A stretch of 51,052 bases of DNA from Methylobacterium sp. NEAU K. Lineage in GTDB: Bacteria > Pseudomonadota > Alphaproteobacteria > Rhizobiales > Beijerinckiaceae. Positions 34,484 to 42,965 of this stretch are shown one piece after another; positions within the stretch are counted from its first letter, which is position 1; the number at the start of each line of letters is the position of its first letter. The DNA is taken from contig NZ_JAUYZJ010000035.1 in NCBI RefSeq assembly GCF_030700285.1, forward strand, positions 1 to 51,052. Reading direction: 5' to 3'. The notes under the pieces are model-generated. The model ran no database searches. It had not been told where the DNA came from and was given only the letters and a program-made list of their open reading frames with translations. The position numbers and the translations under genes were made by a program.

Positions 34484-34917
34484 CGGGTGAGGCCGCGGAA
34501 CAGCTGGCTCAGGAAGGCCCGGTCCGCGCCGCTCGTCGGCGTGGTGCGCTCGATGAAGTCGAACACCCTCCCGTCCTGGAGGCCGTAGAGCGCCACCCGC
34601 TCGACCTTGAAGGCGCCCGAGAAGTAGACCGCCGTGACCTTCTGGTCGTCGACCTGCTCGCCCAGGAACATGACCGTCCGGCGGGTATTCTGGGAGATGT
34701 AATACCAGGACTTGTTGCCCACCGTGGAGACCGTCGACGGTGTGCCGAGGATTTGCAGCACCTGCTCGGGGCTCATGCCGGGCTTGATCGTGGCCAGAGC
34801 CGCCTGATCGACCTGATAGCCGTGTCGCAGCTCCTCGCCGATGCAGCCGGACAGGCCGGCTCCCGTCAGGCCCAGCAGGGCGGTACGCGCGAAGAACTGG
34901 ACGAGACGGCGCCGCAT
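34420..34917 (-). CDS. bamE: Outer-membrane assembly lipoprotein BamE (SmpA/OmlA)
   Basis: A 165-residue lipoprotein. The signal peptide MRRRLVQFFARTALLGLTGA ends in the lipobox LSGC (Cys25). The SmpA/OmlA fold follows: GYQVDQAALATIKPGMSPEQ, VLQILGTPSTVSTVGNKSWY, YISQNTRRTVMFLG and VTAVYFSGAFKVERVALYGL. BamE is the small accessory lipoprotein of the BAM machine that inserts beta-barrels into the outer membrane. ATG 34917 puts the lipobox at the right distance; an in-frame ATG at 34956 would lengthen the signal. It converges on and overlaps the HAD gene by 64 bases and is divergent from the cytochrome chaperone gene, the usual alphaproteobacterial arrangement. Confidence 0.9.
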   Translation of the reverse strand: MRRRLVQFFARTALLGLTGAGLSGCIGEELRHGYQVDQAALATIKPGMSPEQVLQILGTPSTVSTVGNKSWYYISQNTRRTVMFLGEQVDDQKVTAVYFSGAFKVERVALYGLQDGRVFDFIERTTPTSGADRAFLSQLFRGLTRYEPFGSGNGASIVPGANRGM

Positions 34918-35108
34918 CGGGCCCCCAGAGAGTGTGTTGACGGACGAGCGAGGCATGTCGCCGCCGGCAGGGATCTCCGACGGCGCTTGCGCCCTGGGCG
35001 TGGGTTGCCGTACCGCGGGGTTATGGCTTTGACAAGGCAAGCTTGGCCACACGCCCCGGCCTTCCGCCCCGGCCGCGTGATGGCTGCTCTCTCCGCCGCG
35101 GGGCACCC

Positions 35109-35684
35109 GTGATCGCCGGGCTGTTCCGGCGCGCCGGCGCCCGGCGGCGCGCGGTCGAGGGGCTGCACCTGGCCGTCACCACGGCCGCGCGCCGGCCCGG
35201 CCTGTACACGCGCCTCGCGGTGCCCGACACCGTGGAGGGCCGGTTTGAGGCCCTGTGCCTGCACGCCATCCTTGTGTTGCGCCGGCTGAACCGGCTGCCG
35301 GCCCCGGCTTCCGAGGTGGCGCAGGATCTGGTGAATGCGGTCTTCACCCAGCTCGACGCCTCGCTGCGGGAACTCGGCGTCGGCGACATGGGCGTCGCCA
35401 AGCGCATGAAGAAGCTCGGCGCCGCCTTCTACGGCCGGGCCGCGGGCTACGATGCCGCCCTCGACGCGGGCGATGCGGGCGCCCTGCGCGACGTCCTCGC
35501 CCGCAACGTGCTCGGCGGCGTCGGCGACGGAACCGCCCTCGCAACTTACGTGCAGGCCGCCGACCTGGCACTCGCACGGATCGACCTCGACGGGCTGCTC
35601 GGCGCCGGGCCGCCCTTTCCGGAGCCTGGCGCCTTCGCGCCGACACCGGAACGGACTGGAGACACGACAGGAGGAGCCGCATGA
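35109..35684 (+). CDS. Ubiquinol-cytochrome c chaperone (CBP3/UQCC1-like)
   Basis: A 191-residue protein of the ubiquinol-cytochrome c chaperone family, needed for assembling cytochrome bc1. It shows IAGLFRRAGARRRAVEGLHL, ARRPGLYTRLAVPDTVEGRF, LHAILVLRRLNRL, EVAQDLVNAVFTQLDASLRE, LGVGDMGVAKRMKKLGAAFY and GRAAGYDAAL, the family's conserved run. GTG 35109 starts the homologous region; an ATG at 35043 would add 22 residues. Its stop overlaps the ATG of the yceD-like gene (ATGA). The order bamE (divergent), this gene, yceD, plsX, fabH is conserved in Rhizobiales. Confidence 0.88.
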   Translation: MIAGLFRRAGARRRAVEGLHLAVTTAARRPGLYTRLAVPDTVEGRFEALCLHAILVLRRLNRLPAPASEVAQDLVNAVFTQLDASLRELGVGDMGVAKRMKKLGAAFYGRAAGYDAALDAGDAGALRDVLARNVLGGVGDGTALATYVQAADLALARIDLDGLLGAGPPFPEPGAFAPTPERTGDTTGGAA

Positions 35685-36184
35685 GCCAGGACAGCGGACC
35701 GCTCTCGCGCTGGGTCAATGTCGAGCGCCTGCCCCAGGGTCGGGGCACCGTCACCGTCGAGGCGAGCCCGGCCGAATGTGCGGCGCTCGCCGGCGATTTC
35801 GGCATTCCCGCCATCCGCGACCTCGTCGGGCGGTTCGAGATCGCGGGGGCCACGACCCGGCTGACGGTGACCGGCACGGTCGAGGCCGTGGTGACGCAGG
35901 TCTGCTCGGTCAGCCTGGAGCCGTTCGAGGGGCCGGTCCGGGAGCCGGTCGAGGTGGTGTACACCGATACCGACCGGCTCGCCGGCACCGAAGCCGAAGA
36001 CGCCGAGGTGCCCGATCCGCTCGTCGGCGGACGGATCGATTTCGGCGCGCTCACCGCCGAGTTCCTTGCGCTGGGCCTCGACCCGTATCCGCGCAAGCCC
36101 GGCATCGCCTTCGAGCCCGTGGTGGTGGGCGACGATTCGGGGCCCTTCGACGCGTTGCGCCGGCTCCGCGACGAGCAGGCTTGA
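35681..36184 (+). CDS. YceD/DUF177-family protein
   Basis: A 167-residue protein of the DUF177 family, linked to 23S rRNA maturation and usually near rpmF or the plsX-fabH genes. Family elements are LSRWVNVERLPQGRGTVTVE, ATTRLTVTGTVEAVVTQVCS, VSLEPFEGPVREPVEVVYTD and the acidic region with DPLVGGRIDFGALTAEFLAL, then GLDPYPRKPG. In plants and bacteria relatives are needed for ribosome biogenesis. The ATG overlaps the upstream stop (ATGA) and has GAGGAGC before it. plsX follows after 162 bases. Confidence 0.88.
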   Translation: MSQDSGPLSRWVNVERLPQGRGTVTVEASPAECAALAGDFGIPAIRDLVGRFEIAGATTRLTVTGTVEAVVTQVCSVSLEPFEGPVREPVEVVYTDTDRLAGTEAEDAEVPDPLVGGRIDFGALTAEFLALGLDPYPRKPGIAFEPVVVGDDSGPFDALRRLRDEQA

Positions 36185-36346
36185 CGCCCCGGCGCCCCTG
36201 GCCGGGCGTCCTGGACCCGGATCAGGAACTCCGGGCGGCCCGATTTCATTTGCCCGGCGAGCCGGTATCGCTATGGTCCGCCGCGCCCGGCGGCCCCGTC
36301 GGTCCCGCCGCAATCCCGCCCCGCCGAGACCGCGACCCGCAAAGAC

Positions 36347-37378
36347 ATGTCCCAACGCGTGTGCATCTCGCTCGACGCCATGGGTGGCGACCACGGGCCC
36401 TCCACCGTCGTGCCCGGCGCCGCGCTCGCCCGTGAGCGCCATCCCGGCACCACCTTCCTGATGTTCGGCGACGAGGCGCTGATCGCACCGCTCGTCGCCA
36501 AGGAGCCCCGGCTCAAGGACTGCGTCGAGATCCGCCATACCAGCATGGCGGTCGCCATGGACGACAAGCCGAGCCAGGCGGTGCGCCAGGGAAGGGGCAA
36601 GTCGTCCATGTGGCAGGCGATCCAGGCTGTGCGCGACGGCCAGGCCGATGCCTGCGTGTCGGCGGGCAACACCGGCGCCCTGATGGCGATGTCGAAGATC
36701 TGCCTGAAGACCATGTCGGGCATCGAACGCCCGGCCATCGCCTGCCTGTGGCCGACCGTCCGCGGCGAGAGCATCGTGCTCGATGTCGGCGCCACCATCG
36801 GGACCGACGCGGAGCACCTCGTCGAGATGGCCGTGATGGGCTCGGCCATGGCCCGCATCGTGTTCGACCTCGACCGGCCCACCGTCGGCCTGCTGAACGT
36901 CGGCACCGAGGAGATGAAGGGCAACGAGGCGGTCAAGGAGGCCGCCCGGATGCTGCGCGAGATGGACAATCCCGGGCTCGCCTATCACGGGTTCGTCGAG
37001 GGGACGGATCTCGGGCGCGGCACCGTCGACGTGGTGGTGACCGAAGGTTTCACGGGAAACATCGCCCTGAAGACCGCCGAGGGCACCGCCAAGCAGATCG
37101 CCACCTATCTCCGCGCCGCCATGACCCGGACGCTGGCGGCCAAGATCGGCGCGCTGTTCGCCCGGCAGGCCTTCAAGGCCTTGAAGGACAAGATGAACCC
37201 GAGCCGCGCCAACGGCGGCGTCTTCCTCGGACTGGAGGGCATCGTCATCAAGAGCCACGGCTCGGAGAACGCGCAGGGCTTCGCCGCGGCGGTCGACCTG
37301 GCGCATGATATGGCCCGCCACGACATGATCCGCACGATCCGCGAGATGCTCGACCAGACGGCCCTGGCGCCCGCCTGA
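36347..37378 (+). CDS. plsX: Phosphate acyltransferase PlsX
   Basis: A 343-residue enzyme that converts acyl-ACP to acyl-phosphate in phospholipid synthesis. The sequence is full length with CISLDAMGGDHGPSTVVPGA, KPSQAVRQGRGKSSMWQAIQ, ADACVSAGNTGALMAMSKIC, NVGTEEMKGNEAVKEAARML, VTEGFTGNIALKTAEGTAKQ and FLGLEGIVIKSHGSENAQGF, all typical of PlsX. It is peripheral to the membrane and works with PlsY. The upstream ribosome site is weak (CGCAAAGAC). fabH follows after 88 bases. A parS-like site lies inside the gene at 37046-37061, within the codons for Gly-Phe-Thr-Gly-Asn. Confidence 0.97.
   Translation: MSQRVCISLDAMGGDHGPSTVVPGAALARERHPGTTFLMFGDEALIAPLVAKEPRLKDCVEIRHTSMAVAMDDKPSQAVRQGRGKSSMWQAIQAVRDGQADACVSAGNTGALMAMSKICLKTMSGIERPAIACLWPTVRGESIVLDVGATIGTDAEHLVEMAVMGSAMARIVFDLDRPTVGLLNVGTEEMKGNEAVKEAARMLREMDNPGLAYHGFVEGTDLGRGTVDVVVTEGFTGNIALKTAEGTAKQIATYLRAAMTRTLAAKIGALFARQAFKALKDKMNPSRANGGVFLGLEGIVIKSHGSENAQGFAAAVDLAHDMARHDMIRTIREMLDQTALAPA
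37046..37061. promoter_or_regulatory. Intragenic parS-like site (two mismatches)
   Basis: GGTTTCACGGGAAACA in plsX differs from parS TGTTTCACGTGAAACA at base 1 and base 10 and shares the exact base-10 change with 17908-17923. The coding need for Phe-Thr-Gly-Asn explains part of it, though GGT and GGA are uncommon Gly codons here. Confidence 0.4.
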
Positions 37379-37466
37379 GCATCCGCCGATGGACGGGACG
37401 GAAAACGGGCTTCCGAGGCGACACAGCCGAAACGCGTGACGTTTGGACCGCCCGGGAAGGAAAGCA

Positions 37467-38489
37467 ATGTCAGCCCTCCGCACAGACCCAGCGCAGCCTC
37501 GGCGCGACCCGGCCCAGCGCGCGCAAGCCCTGCGCTCGGTGGTGGTCGGAACCGGCTCGAGCCTGCCCGAGCGGGTCGTGACCAACGCGGCCCTGGCCGA
37601 GCGGGTCGACACCTCGGACGAATGGATCGTCCAGCGCACGGGCATCCGCCAGCGCCACCTCGCGGCGGCGGACGAGACCACCTCGGTGCTGGGCACACGG
37701 GCCGCCCGGGCTGCCCTCGACGATGCCGGGTTGTCGGCCGCGGACATCGACCTCGTGATCTGCGCGACCTCGACGCCCGACCACACCTTCCCGGCGACCG
37801 CGACCCAGATCCAGGCGGCGCTGGGCATCCATCAGGGCGCGGCCTTCGACCTGCAGGCCGTCTGCGCCGGCTTCGTGTTCGCGGTCTCGACGGCGGACAA
37901 GTTCCTGACCACCGGGTCGGCGCGCCGGGCCCTGGTGATCGGCGCCGAGACGTTCTCGCGGATCGTCGACTGGGAGGACCGCACAACTTGCGTGCTGTTC
38001 GGCGACGGGGCGGGGGCGATCGTCCTGGAGGCGCGGGCGGACGCGGAAGGGCGCGGAATCCTCGGCGCGAGCCTGCGCTCCGACGGACGGCACCGCGAGA
38101 AGCTCTACGTCGATGGCGGCCCGGGCTCGACTGGCACAACCGGGCTGCTGCGCATGGAGGGCCGCGAGGTGTTCCGCTTCGCGGTCGGGCAGGTCACCGA
38201 CGTGATCGCCGACACCTTCGCGCAGGCGGGCATCACGGCGGCCGACCTCGACTGGTTCGTGCCCCACCAAGCCAACCGCCGGATCATCGAGGCCTCAGCC
38301 GACAAGCTCGGGATCGCCCGGGAGAAGATCGTGCTGACGGTGGACCGCCACGGCAACACCTCGGCCGCCTCGATTCCCCTGGCGCTCGACGTGGCGCGGC
38401 GGGACGGCCGCATCCGCGCCGGCGACCTCGTGCTGATCGAGGCGATCGGCGGCGGCTTCAGCTGGGGGGCGGCGCTGATCCGCTGGTGA
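37467..38489 (+). CDS. fabH: Beta-ketoacyl-ACP synthase III (FabH)
   Basis: A 340-residue enzyme that starts fatty acid synthesis by condensing acetyl-CoA with malonyl-ACP. The catalytic triad is Cys133 in AVCAGF, His267 in VPHQANRR and Asn297 in RHGNTSAASIP; QRTGIRQRHLAAADE supplies the substrate tunnel. The N-terminus carries about 25 extra residues (RTDPAQPRRDPAQRAQALRS) compared with E. coli FabH. ATG 37467 is nevertheless backed by a good GGAAGG site. It is preceded by plsX and followed by ihfA, the usual cluster. Confidence 0.96.
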   Translation: MSALRTDPAQPRRDPAQRAQALRSVVVGTGSSLPERVVTNAALAERVDTSDEWIVQRTGIRQRHLAAADETTSVLGTRAARAALDDAGLSAADIDLVICATSTPDHTFPATATQIQAALGIHQGAAFDLQAVCAGFVFAVSTADKFLTTGSARRALVIGAETFSRIVDWEDRTTCVLFGDGAGAIVLEARADAEGRGILGASLRSDGRHREKLYVDGGPGSTGTTGLLRMEGREVFRFAVGQVTDVIADTFAQAGITAADLDWFVPHQANRRIIEASADKLGIAREKIVLTVDRHGNTSAASIPLALDVARRDGRIRAGDLVLIEAIGGGFSWGAALIRW

Positions 38490-38509
38490 CGCGACCGAGG
38501 CAATTCGGC

Positions 38510-38532
38510 CCCCGGCGCGGTTGACCGGGGGG
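38510..38532 (+). terminator. Possible terminator after fabH
   Basis: CCCCCGG and CCGGGGG form a 7-base stem around CGCGGTTGA, 20 bases after the fabH stop. There is no T-run. Confidence 0.35.
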
Positions 38533-38644
38533 CGAGCGCCGATTAGCGTGCGAGATCATAGGGATACGCCTTCAGCGTGCGGTGCGGTCGGGCTCATCGA
38601 GCCTGTGCGCTGTCGGGCGAGACGTGCGGGTGGGGGGACACGGC

Positions 38645-38965
38645 ATGGCAGGCAAGACGGTGACGCGCGCCGACTTGAGCGAGGCCGTCTACCATCAGGT
38701 GGGTCTGTCGCGGACCGAGTCCGCCGCCCTGGTCGAGACCGTGCTGTCGGAGATCTGCACCTGTCTGGCGGGCGGCGAGACCGTCAAGCTGTCCTCGTTC
38801 GGGTCCTTCGTGGTGCGCAGCAAGGGCAAGCGGGTCGGCCGAAATCCCAAGACCGGCGTCGAGGTGGCGATCGAGCCACGTCAGGTGATGGTGTTCAAGC
38901 CGTCGAACGTGCTCAAGGCCAAGATCAACGGCCTCAACGGCGCGGGCCAGCACGACGACGACTGA
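38645..38965 (+). CDS. ihfA: Integration host factor alpha subunit
   Basis: A 106-residue HU/IHF DNA-bending protein. It has the standard fold: TVTRADLSEAVYHQVGLSRT, ESAALVETVLSEICTCL, GETVKLSSFGSFVVRSKGKR and the beta-arm VGRNPKTGVEVAIEPRQVMV, then FKPSNVLKAKIN. The pair of arms with the GRNPKTG proline intercalates in the minor groove. ATG 38645 has GGGGGGA upstream; a 21-residue longer frame has no good site. Its place after fabH and before a MerR gene identifies the alpha subunit. The acidic C-terminal tail (QHDDD) is short. Confidence 0.94.
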   Translation: MAGKTVTRADLSEAVYHQVGLSRTESAALVETVLSEICTCLAGGETVKLSSFGSFVVRSKGKRVGRNPKTGVEVAIEPRQVMVFKPSNVLKAKINGLNGAGQHDDD

Positions 38966-39079
38966 GCCGTCCGCCGGGGGTGGTGCGGCGAAGTTTCGGG
39001 ACCGGGCCCGGATGAGGCTTGAGCCCGGATCCGCGGGCCGGCAAGATCGGCCGGTCCCGACCGGATCCGCCAGACAGCC

Positions 39080-39571
39080 ATGCCGCCAGCCCTCGCCGCC
39101 GAAGACACCGTCGAACCGGCCGCCGAGAGCGGCGAGAAGAGCGTCCACGCGTTCCGCACGATCAGCGAGGTCGCCGAGGAACTCGACGTGCCCCAGCACG
39201 TGCTGCGGTTCTGGGAGACCCGCTTCGGCCAGATCCGGCCCGTGAAGCGGGCGGGCGGTCGGCGCTACTACCGGCCGCAGGATGTCGAGCTCGTGGCCGG
39301 CATCAGGCAGCTCCTGCACGTGCGGCGCTATACCATCGCGGGGGCGCAGCGGGTCCTCAAGGAGAATGGTGTCCGCTTCGTCCAGGCCGTGGGCCGCGGC
39401 GAGGCCATGGCGGCCGAGCCCCTGGTTCAGGAAGCGGAGGACGGCCGGGAGCCCGGGGCCGAGCCGGTCGAGGGCGCGGACCGGGCGGCCCTGGCGGGCG
39501 TCCTGGACGAACTGCGCGCCTGCCGCGCCCTGCTCGACGCCCTGCGCCGGCCCTTCGACCCGGAGGCGTGA
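39080..39571 (+). CDS. MerR-family transcription regulator
   Basis: A 163-residue regulator. The winged-helix MerR domain spans about residues 24-95: FRTISEVAEELDVPQHVLRF, WETRFGQIRPVKRAGGRRYY, RPQDVELVAGIRQLLHVRRY, TIAGAQRVLKENGVRF. The rest is acidic and low in complexity, ending in a helix that may dimerise (LAGVLDELRACRALLDALRR). It has no conserved metal cysteines, unlike metal-sensing MerR. This gene is the standard follower of ihfA in Rhizobiales; its target is not known. ATG 39080 is used; the site before it is weak. Confidence 0.9.
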   Translation: MPPALAAEDTVEPAAESGEKSVHAFRTISEVAEELDVPQHVLRFWETRFGQIRPVKRAGGRRYYRPQDVELVAGIRQLLHVRRYTIAGAQRVLKENGVRFVQAVGRGEAMAAEPLVQEAEDGREPGAEPVEGADRAALAGVLDELRACRALLDALRRPFDPEA

Positions 39572-39664
39572 CAGCGGCCCCACCGGGCTCCCAAGCCAGG
39601 GAGGGCGGAGGCGGCCGGAATGCGGCGTCGGGGCGGGCGAACTTTCCCGCGGGAGCCCGCGTTG

Positions 39665-40084
39665 ATGCCCGTGCCCAAATCCAAGTTGTCGCCCAGTCAG
39701 GAGTTGATGGCCCGCATCATGCGGATCGTCCGCACCTGTCCGGAAGCGGCTTCGGAGGTTCTGGAGCTGATGTTCCTCGTCAGCCAGATCGAGGCCGCGA
39801 CCAATGTCGACCGGGAGTACAGGGATGCCCGGCGGGTGATCAGCCGCCTGCGCAACCCGCTCTGGGACATGGGACCCTCCGACCGGGAGAAGCTGCTCTC
39901 GGCCGCAGAGGCGATCCGCCGGGTCTGTCGCCTCGCCGAGACGGAGATCCCGCCGGTGCCGATCGCAGATGCCGGGGAGCGCGCCCGGGTCGAGGCGCGG
40001 CTCGCCGCCGCCCTGGCCGGCGAGTTCGATGCCGCGCAGATCGCCCGCGTCACCGGGGTCGTGGCGGCGGTGCTGCAGGATTAG
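39665..40084 (+). CDS. Conserved helical protein of unknown function
   Basis: A 139-residue all-helical soluble protein: LSPSQELMARIMRIVRTCPE, AASEVLELMFLVSQIEAATN, YRDARRVISRLRNPLWDMGP, SDREKLLSAAEAIRRVCRLA. No family recognised. ATG 39665 is used; an ATG at 39620 would add 15 residues. It lies 93 bases after the MerR gene in the same direction, so it may be in the same transcript. Confidence 0.55.
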   Translation: MPVPKSKLSPSQELMARIMRIVRTCPEAASEVLELMFLVSQIEAATNVDREYRDARRVISRLRNPLWDMGPSDREKLLSAAEAIRRVCRLAETEIPPVPIADAGERARVEARLAAALAGEFDAAQIARVTGVVAAVLQD

Positions 40085-40251
40085 GGCGGCCCCCTGCCGG
40101 GGCGGCGATCCCGCGCGCGGGCCCCGGTCTGCCCCGCCGAGAGGCCCTCGACGGCCGTGCTCGGCGTCCCCACATGCTCTCGACCGTTGGAAGGGGCACT
40201 CGGGCGCGTTCCCGAAGGCAGCCCCCGGATCTGCACTGGAGAGACGCCGCC

Positions 40252-40695
40252 ATGACCGCCCTTCGTCCGCTCGCCGCACTGCTTGCAGGGAGCCTGGTCC
40301 TGGCCGGGCCGGCTCTCGCCCAGACCACGGTGACACGATCCAAGACGGTCGCGCCCGGCAAGACCGTCCGGCTGGAGATCGCCCCGAACCTGAAGAAGGA
40401 TTGCAGCCAAGGCCCCATGCCAGAGTTCAAAGTCTCCGGCGCACCGAAGAACGGATCCGTGATCACGAAGGTCGGCAAGCTGAAGACGCCCGCGAGCTAC
40501 CGCTGCCCCAACAAGGAGGCCGCGGTTCAGGCGCTGTTCTACCAGCCCAACACCGGCTTTACCGGCTCCGACGAGGTGACCTTCGAGGTGAGGGGTTCGG
40601 ACGGTCAAGTTCAGACCCAGAACATCAAAATCACCGTCGGAGCCTCCGGATCGAAGACGGGGGACGATGCCAAGAAAGACGGCACAGATCTCTGA
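40252..40695 (+). CDS. Small secreted Ig-like-fold protein
   Basis: A 147-residue exported protein. The signal peptide MTALRPLAALLAGSLVLAGP is cut after ALA. The mature part is predicted beta-sandwich: TVRLEIAPNLKKDCSQGPMP, FKVSGAPKNGSVITKVGKLK, TGFTGSDEVTFEVRGSDGQV, QTQNIKITVGAS. The TGxDxVTFEV end resembles bacterial Ig-like/cadherin-like domains. Two cysteines (in KKDCSQGP and SYRCPNKE) may form a disulfide. The mature N-terminus QTTVT is the same as in the secreted protein at 2591, though the rest differs. The role is unknown; a periplasmic binding role is a guess. Confidence 0.65.
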   Translation: MTALRPLAALLAGSLVLAGPALAQTTVTRSKTVAPGKTVRLEIAPNLKKDCSQGPMPEFKVSGAPKNGSVITKVGKLKTPASYRCPNKEAAVQALFYQPNTGFTGSDEVTFEVRGSDGQVQTQNIKITVGASGSKTGDDAKKDGTDL

Positions 40696-40726
40696 GAAGA
40701 GGCAAAAAATATTATTTCTGCATGGT

Positions 40727-40740
40727 TTTTAGGCCTAAAA
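40727..40740. promoter_or_regulatory. Perfect 14 bp palindrome upstream of prkA
   Basis: TTTTAGGCCTAAAA, in an AT-rich patch 183 bases before the prkA start, is an exact palindrome and may be an operator for the stress operon. Confidence 0.45.
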
Positions 40741-40922
40741 TGGTCGTCGAAGGCGGCTTGAGCCGGCCCGAAATCTCTTGTGCGCCGTGTTTTGGCTGCG
40801 CGAGTGTTGCAAGCAATCGACATGGCTCGCGGCACGTTCGCCGCGCTGCGACAAAAGCGGGCCTGTCGGTTGCATCCGAGCCGAGACAGGATGAAGCTGT
40901 CACGGTCTGAGAGGGTTATCGA

Positions 40923-42875
40923 ATGCCCATGCATGCGACGAACGACCTTTTCCAGAGCTTTGCCAGGGGGTACGAGGCCCGCCGCGATACGGAGATGACG
41001 CTCTCCGAGTATCTCGAGGCCTGCCGTGACGACCCGCTGATGTATGCCTCGGCCGCCGAGCGCATCCTTGCGGCCATCGGCGAGCCCGAGTTCGTGGACA
41101 CCGCCAAGGATTCCCGGCTCGGCCGCATCTTCATGAACCGGACGATCCGGACCTACCCGGCCTTCCGCGAGTTCTACGGGATGGAGGAGACGATCGAGCG
41201 GATCGTCTCGTTCTTCCGCCACGCCGCCCAGGGCCTGGAAGAGCGCAAGCAGATCCTCTACCTGCTCGGACCGGTGGGCGGCGGCAAGTCGTCGCTGGCC
41301 GAGCGGCTGAAGGCACTGATGGAGGTTCACCCCATCTACGTCCTCAAGGCCGGGGACGAGGTCTCGCCGGTGTTCGAGAGCCCGCTCGGGCTGTTCGACC
41401 CCGAGACCATGGGCGAGGAGATCCAGAAGCGCTACGGCGTCCCGCGCCGGCGGCTGACCGGCCTGATGAGCCCCTGGGCGCTCAAGCGCCTCGACGAGTT
41501 CAACGGCGACATCTCGCGCTTCAAGGTGATCAAGGTCCGCCCCTCGCGCCTGCGCCAGATCGCCATCGCCAAGACCGAGCCGGGGGACGAGAACAACCAG
41601 GACATCTCCTCGCTGGTCGGCAAGGTCGATATCCGCCGGCTGGAGACCCTGTCCCAGGCGGATCCCGACGCCTATTCCTATTCGGGCGGCCTGAACCGGG
41701 CGAACCAGGGCATCCTCGAGTTCGTCGAGATGTTCAAGGCGCCGATCAAGATGCTGCACCCGCTGCTCACCGCGACGCAGGAGGGCAACTACGTCGGCAC
41801 CGAGAATATCGGCGCGATCCCGTTCACGGGCGTGATCCTGGCGCACTCGAACGAATCCGAGTGGCAGACCTTCAAGACCAACAAGAACAATGAGGCCTTC
41901 ATCGATCGCATCTACGTGATCAAGGTCCCGTACTGCCTCCGGGTCACGGAGGAACAGCACATCTACGAGAAGCTGATCTCCGGCTCGGAACTGTCGGATG
42001 CGGCCTGCGCGCCGGGCACGCTGGAGATGCTCGCACGGTTCTCGGTGCTGTCGCGCCTGCGCGAGCACGCCAATTCCAACGCCTTCTCGAAGATGCGGGT
42101 CTATGACGGCGAATCGCTGCGCGAGGTCGATCCTCGGGCGCGCTCGATGCAGGAGTACAAGGACGCCGCTGGCGTCGACGAGGGCATGGATGGGATCTCC
42201 ACCCGCTTCGCCTTCAAGGTGCTCGCGGCGACCTTCAACCACGACACCACGGAGGTCTCCGCCGACCCGGTGCACCTGATGTACGTGCTGGAGCAGTCCC
42301 TGCGCCGCGAGCAGCTCCCGCCCGAGACCGAGAAGAAGTACCTGGAGTTTATCAAGACCGAGCTGGCGCCGCGCTACGCGGAGTTCATCGGCCACGAGAT
42401 CCAGAAGGCCTATCTCGAATCCTACCACGATTACGGCCAGAACCTCTTCGACCGCTACATCGACTACGCCGATGCCTGGATCGAGGATCAGGATTTCAAG
42501 GATGCCGAGACCGGCCAGCTCCTCAACCGCGAGCTGCTCAACCAGGAGCTGACCAAGATCGAGAAGCCCGCCGGGATCGCCAACCCGAAGGATTTCCGCA
42601 ACGAGGTGGTGAAGTTCGCCCTGCGCTCCCGGGCGCAGCACGGCGGCCGCAACCCGAGCTGGACGAGCTACGAGAAGCTGCGCGAGGTGATCGAGCGGCG
42701 CATGTTCAGCCAGGTCGAGGAGCTGCTGCCGGTAATCTCCTTCGGCTCGAAGAAGGACGGCGAGACGGAGAAGAAGCACGGTGAGTTTGTCGAGCGCATG
42801 GTCGCGCGCGGCTACACCGAGCGGCAGGTCCGCCGCCTGGTGGAGTGGTACATGCGGGTGAAGCAGGCCGGTTGA
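40923..42875 (+). CDS. PrkA/YeaG serine protein kinase
   Basis: A 650-residue AAA+-type kinase. The P-loop LLGPVGGGKSSLAERL (Lys122) and a second conserved region with YVGTENIGAIPFTGVILAHS place it in the PrkA family; the C-terminal domain (SQVEELLPVISFGSKKDGET) matches the PrkA C-terminal part. In E. coli and Pseudomonas YeaG acts in stationary-phase and nitrogen-starvation stress, and Bacillus PrkA affects sporulation; whether it is a true kinase or a protease is debated. ATG 40923 is taken (40929 is an alternative). It leads the prkA-yeaH-spoVR set, with a repeat between the first two genes. Confidence 0.94.
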   Translation: MPMHATNDLFQSFARGYEARRDTEMTLSEYLEACRDDPLMYASAAERILAAIGEPEFVDTAKDSRLGRIFMNRTIRTYPAFREFYGMEETIERIVSFFRHAAQGLEERKQILYLLGPVGGGKSSLAERLKALMEVHPIYVLKAGDEVSPVFESPLGLFDPETMGEEIQKRYGVPRRRLTGLMSPWALKRLDEFNGDISRFKVIKVRPSRLRQIAIAKTEPGDENNQDISSLVGKVDIRRLETLSQADPDAYSYSGGLNRANQGILEFVEMFKAPIKMLHPLLTATQEGNYVGTENIGAIPFTGVILAHSNESEWQTFKTNKNNEAFIDRIYVIKVPYCLRVTEEQHIYEKLISGSELSDAACAPGTLEMLARFSVLSRLREHANSNAFSKMRVYDGESLREVDPRARSMQEYKDAAGVDEGMDGISTRFAFKVLAATFNHDTTEVSADPVHLMYVLEQSLRREQLPPETEKKYLEFIKTELAPRYAEFIGHEIQKAYLESYHDYGQNLFDRYIDYADAWIEDQDFKDAETGQLLNRELLNQELTKIEKPAGIANPKDFRNEVVKFALRSRAQHGGRNPSWTSYEKLREVIERRMFSQVEELLPVISFGSKKDGETEKKHGEFVERMVARGYTERQVRRLVEWYMRVKQAG

Positions 42876-42965
42876 GGGACGGGAAGCCTGCTCGGACCAA
42901 AATCCGACGGGCCGAGGTTCGACCCTCCACCGCCATAGTTTCGGACGACCGGCCGGCGAGACTCT

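Noticed and set aside
42905..42940. GAGGTTCGACCCTCCACCGCCA resembles the T-arm and 3' end of a tRNA.
   Set aside because: The 5-base T-stem does not pair, and no acceptor, D-arm or anticodon arm is visible upstream. At most it is a tRNA relic.
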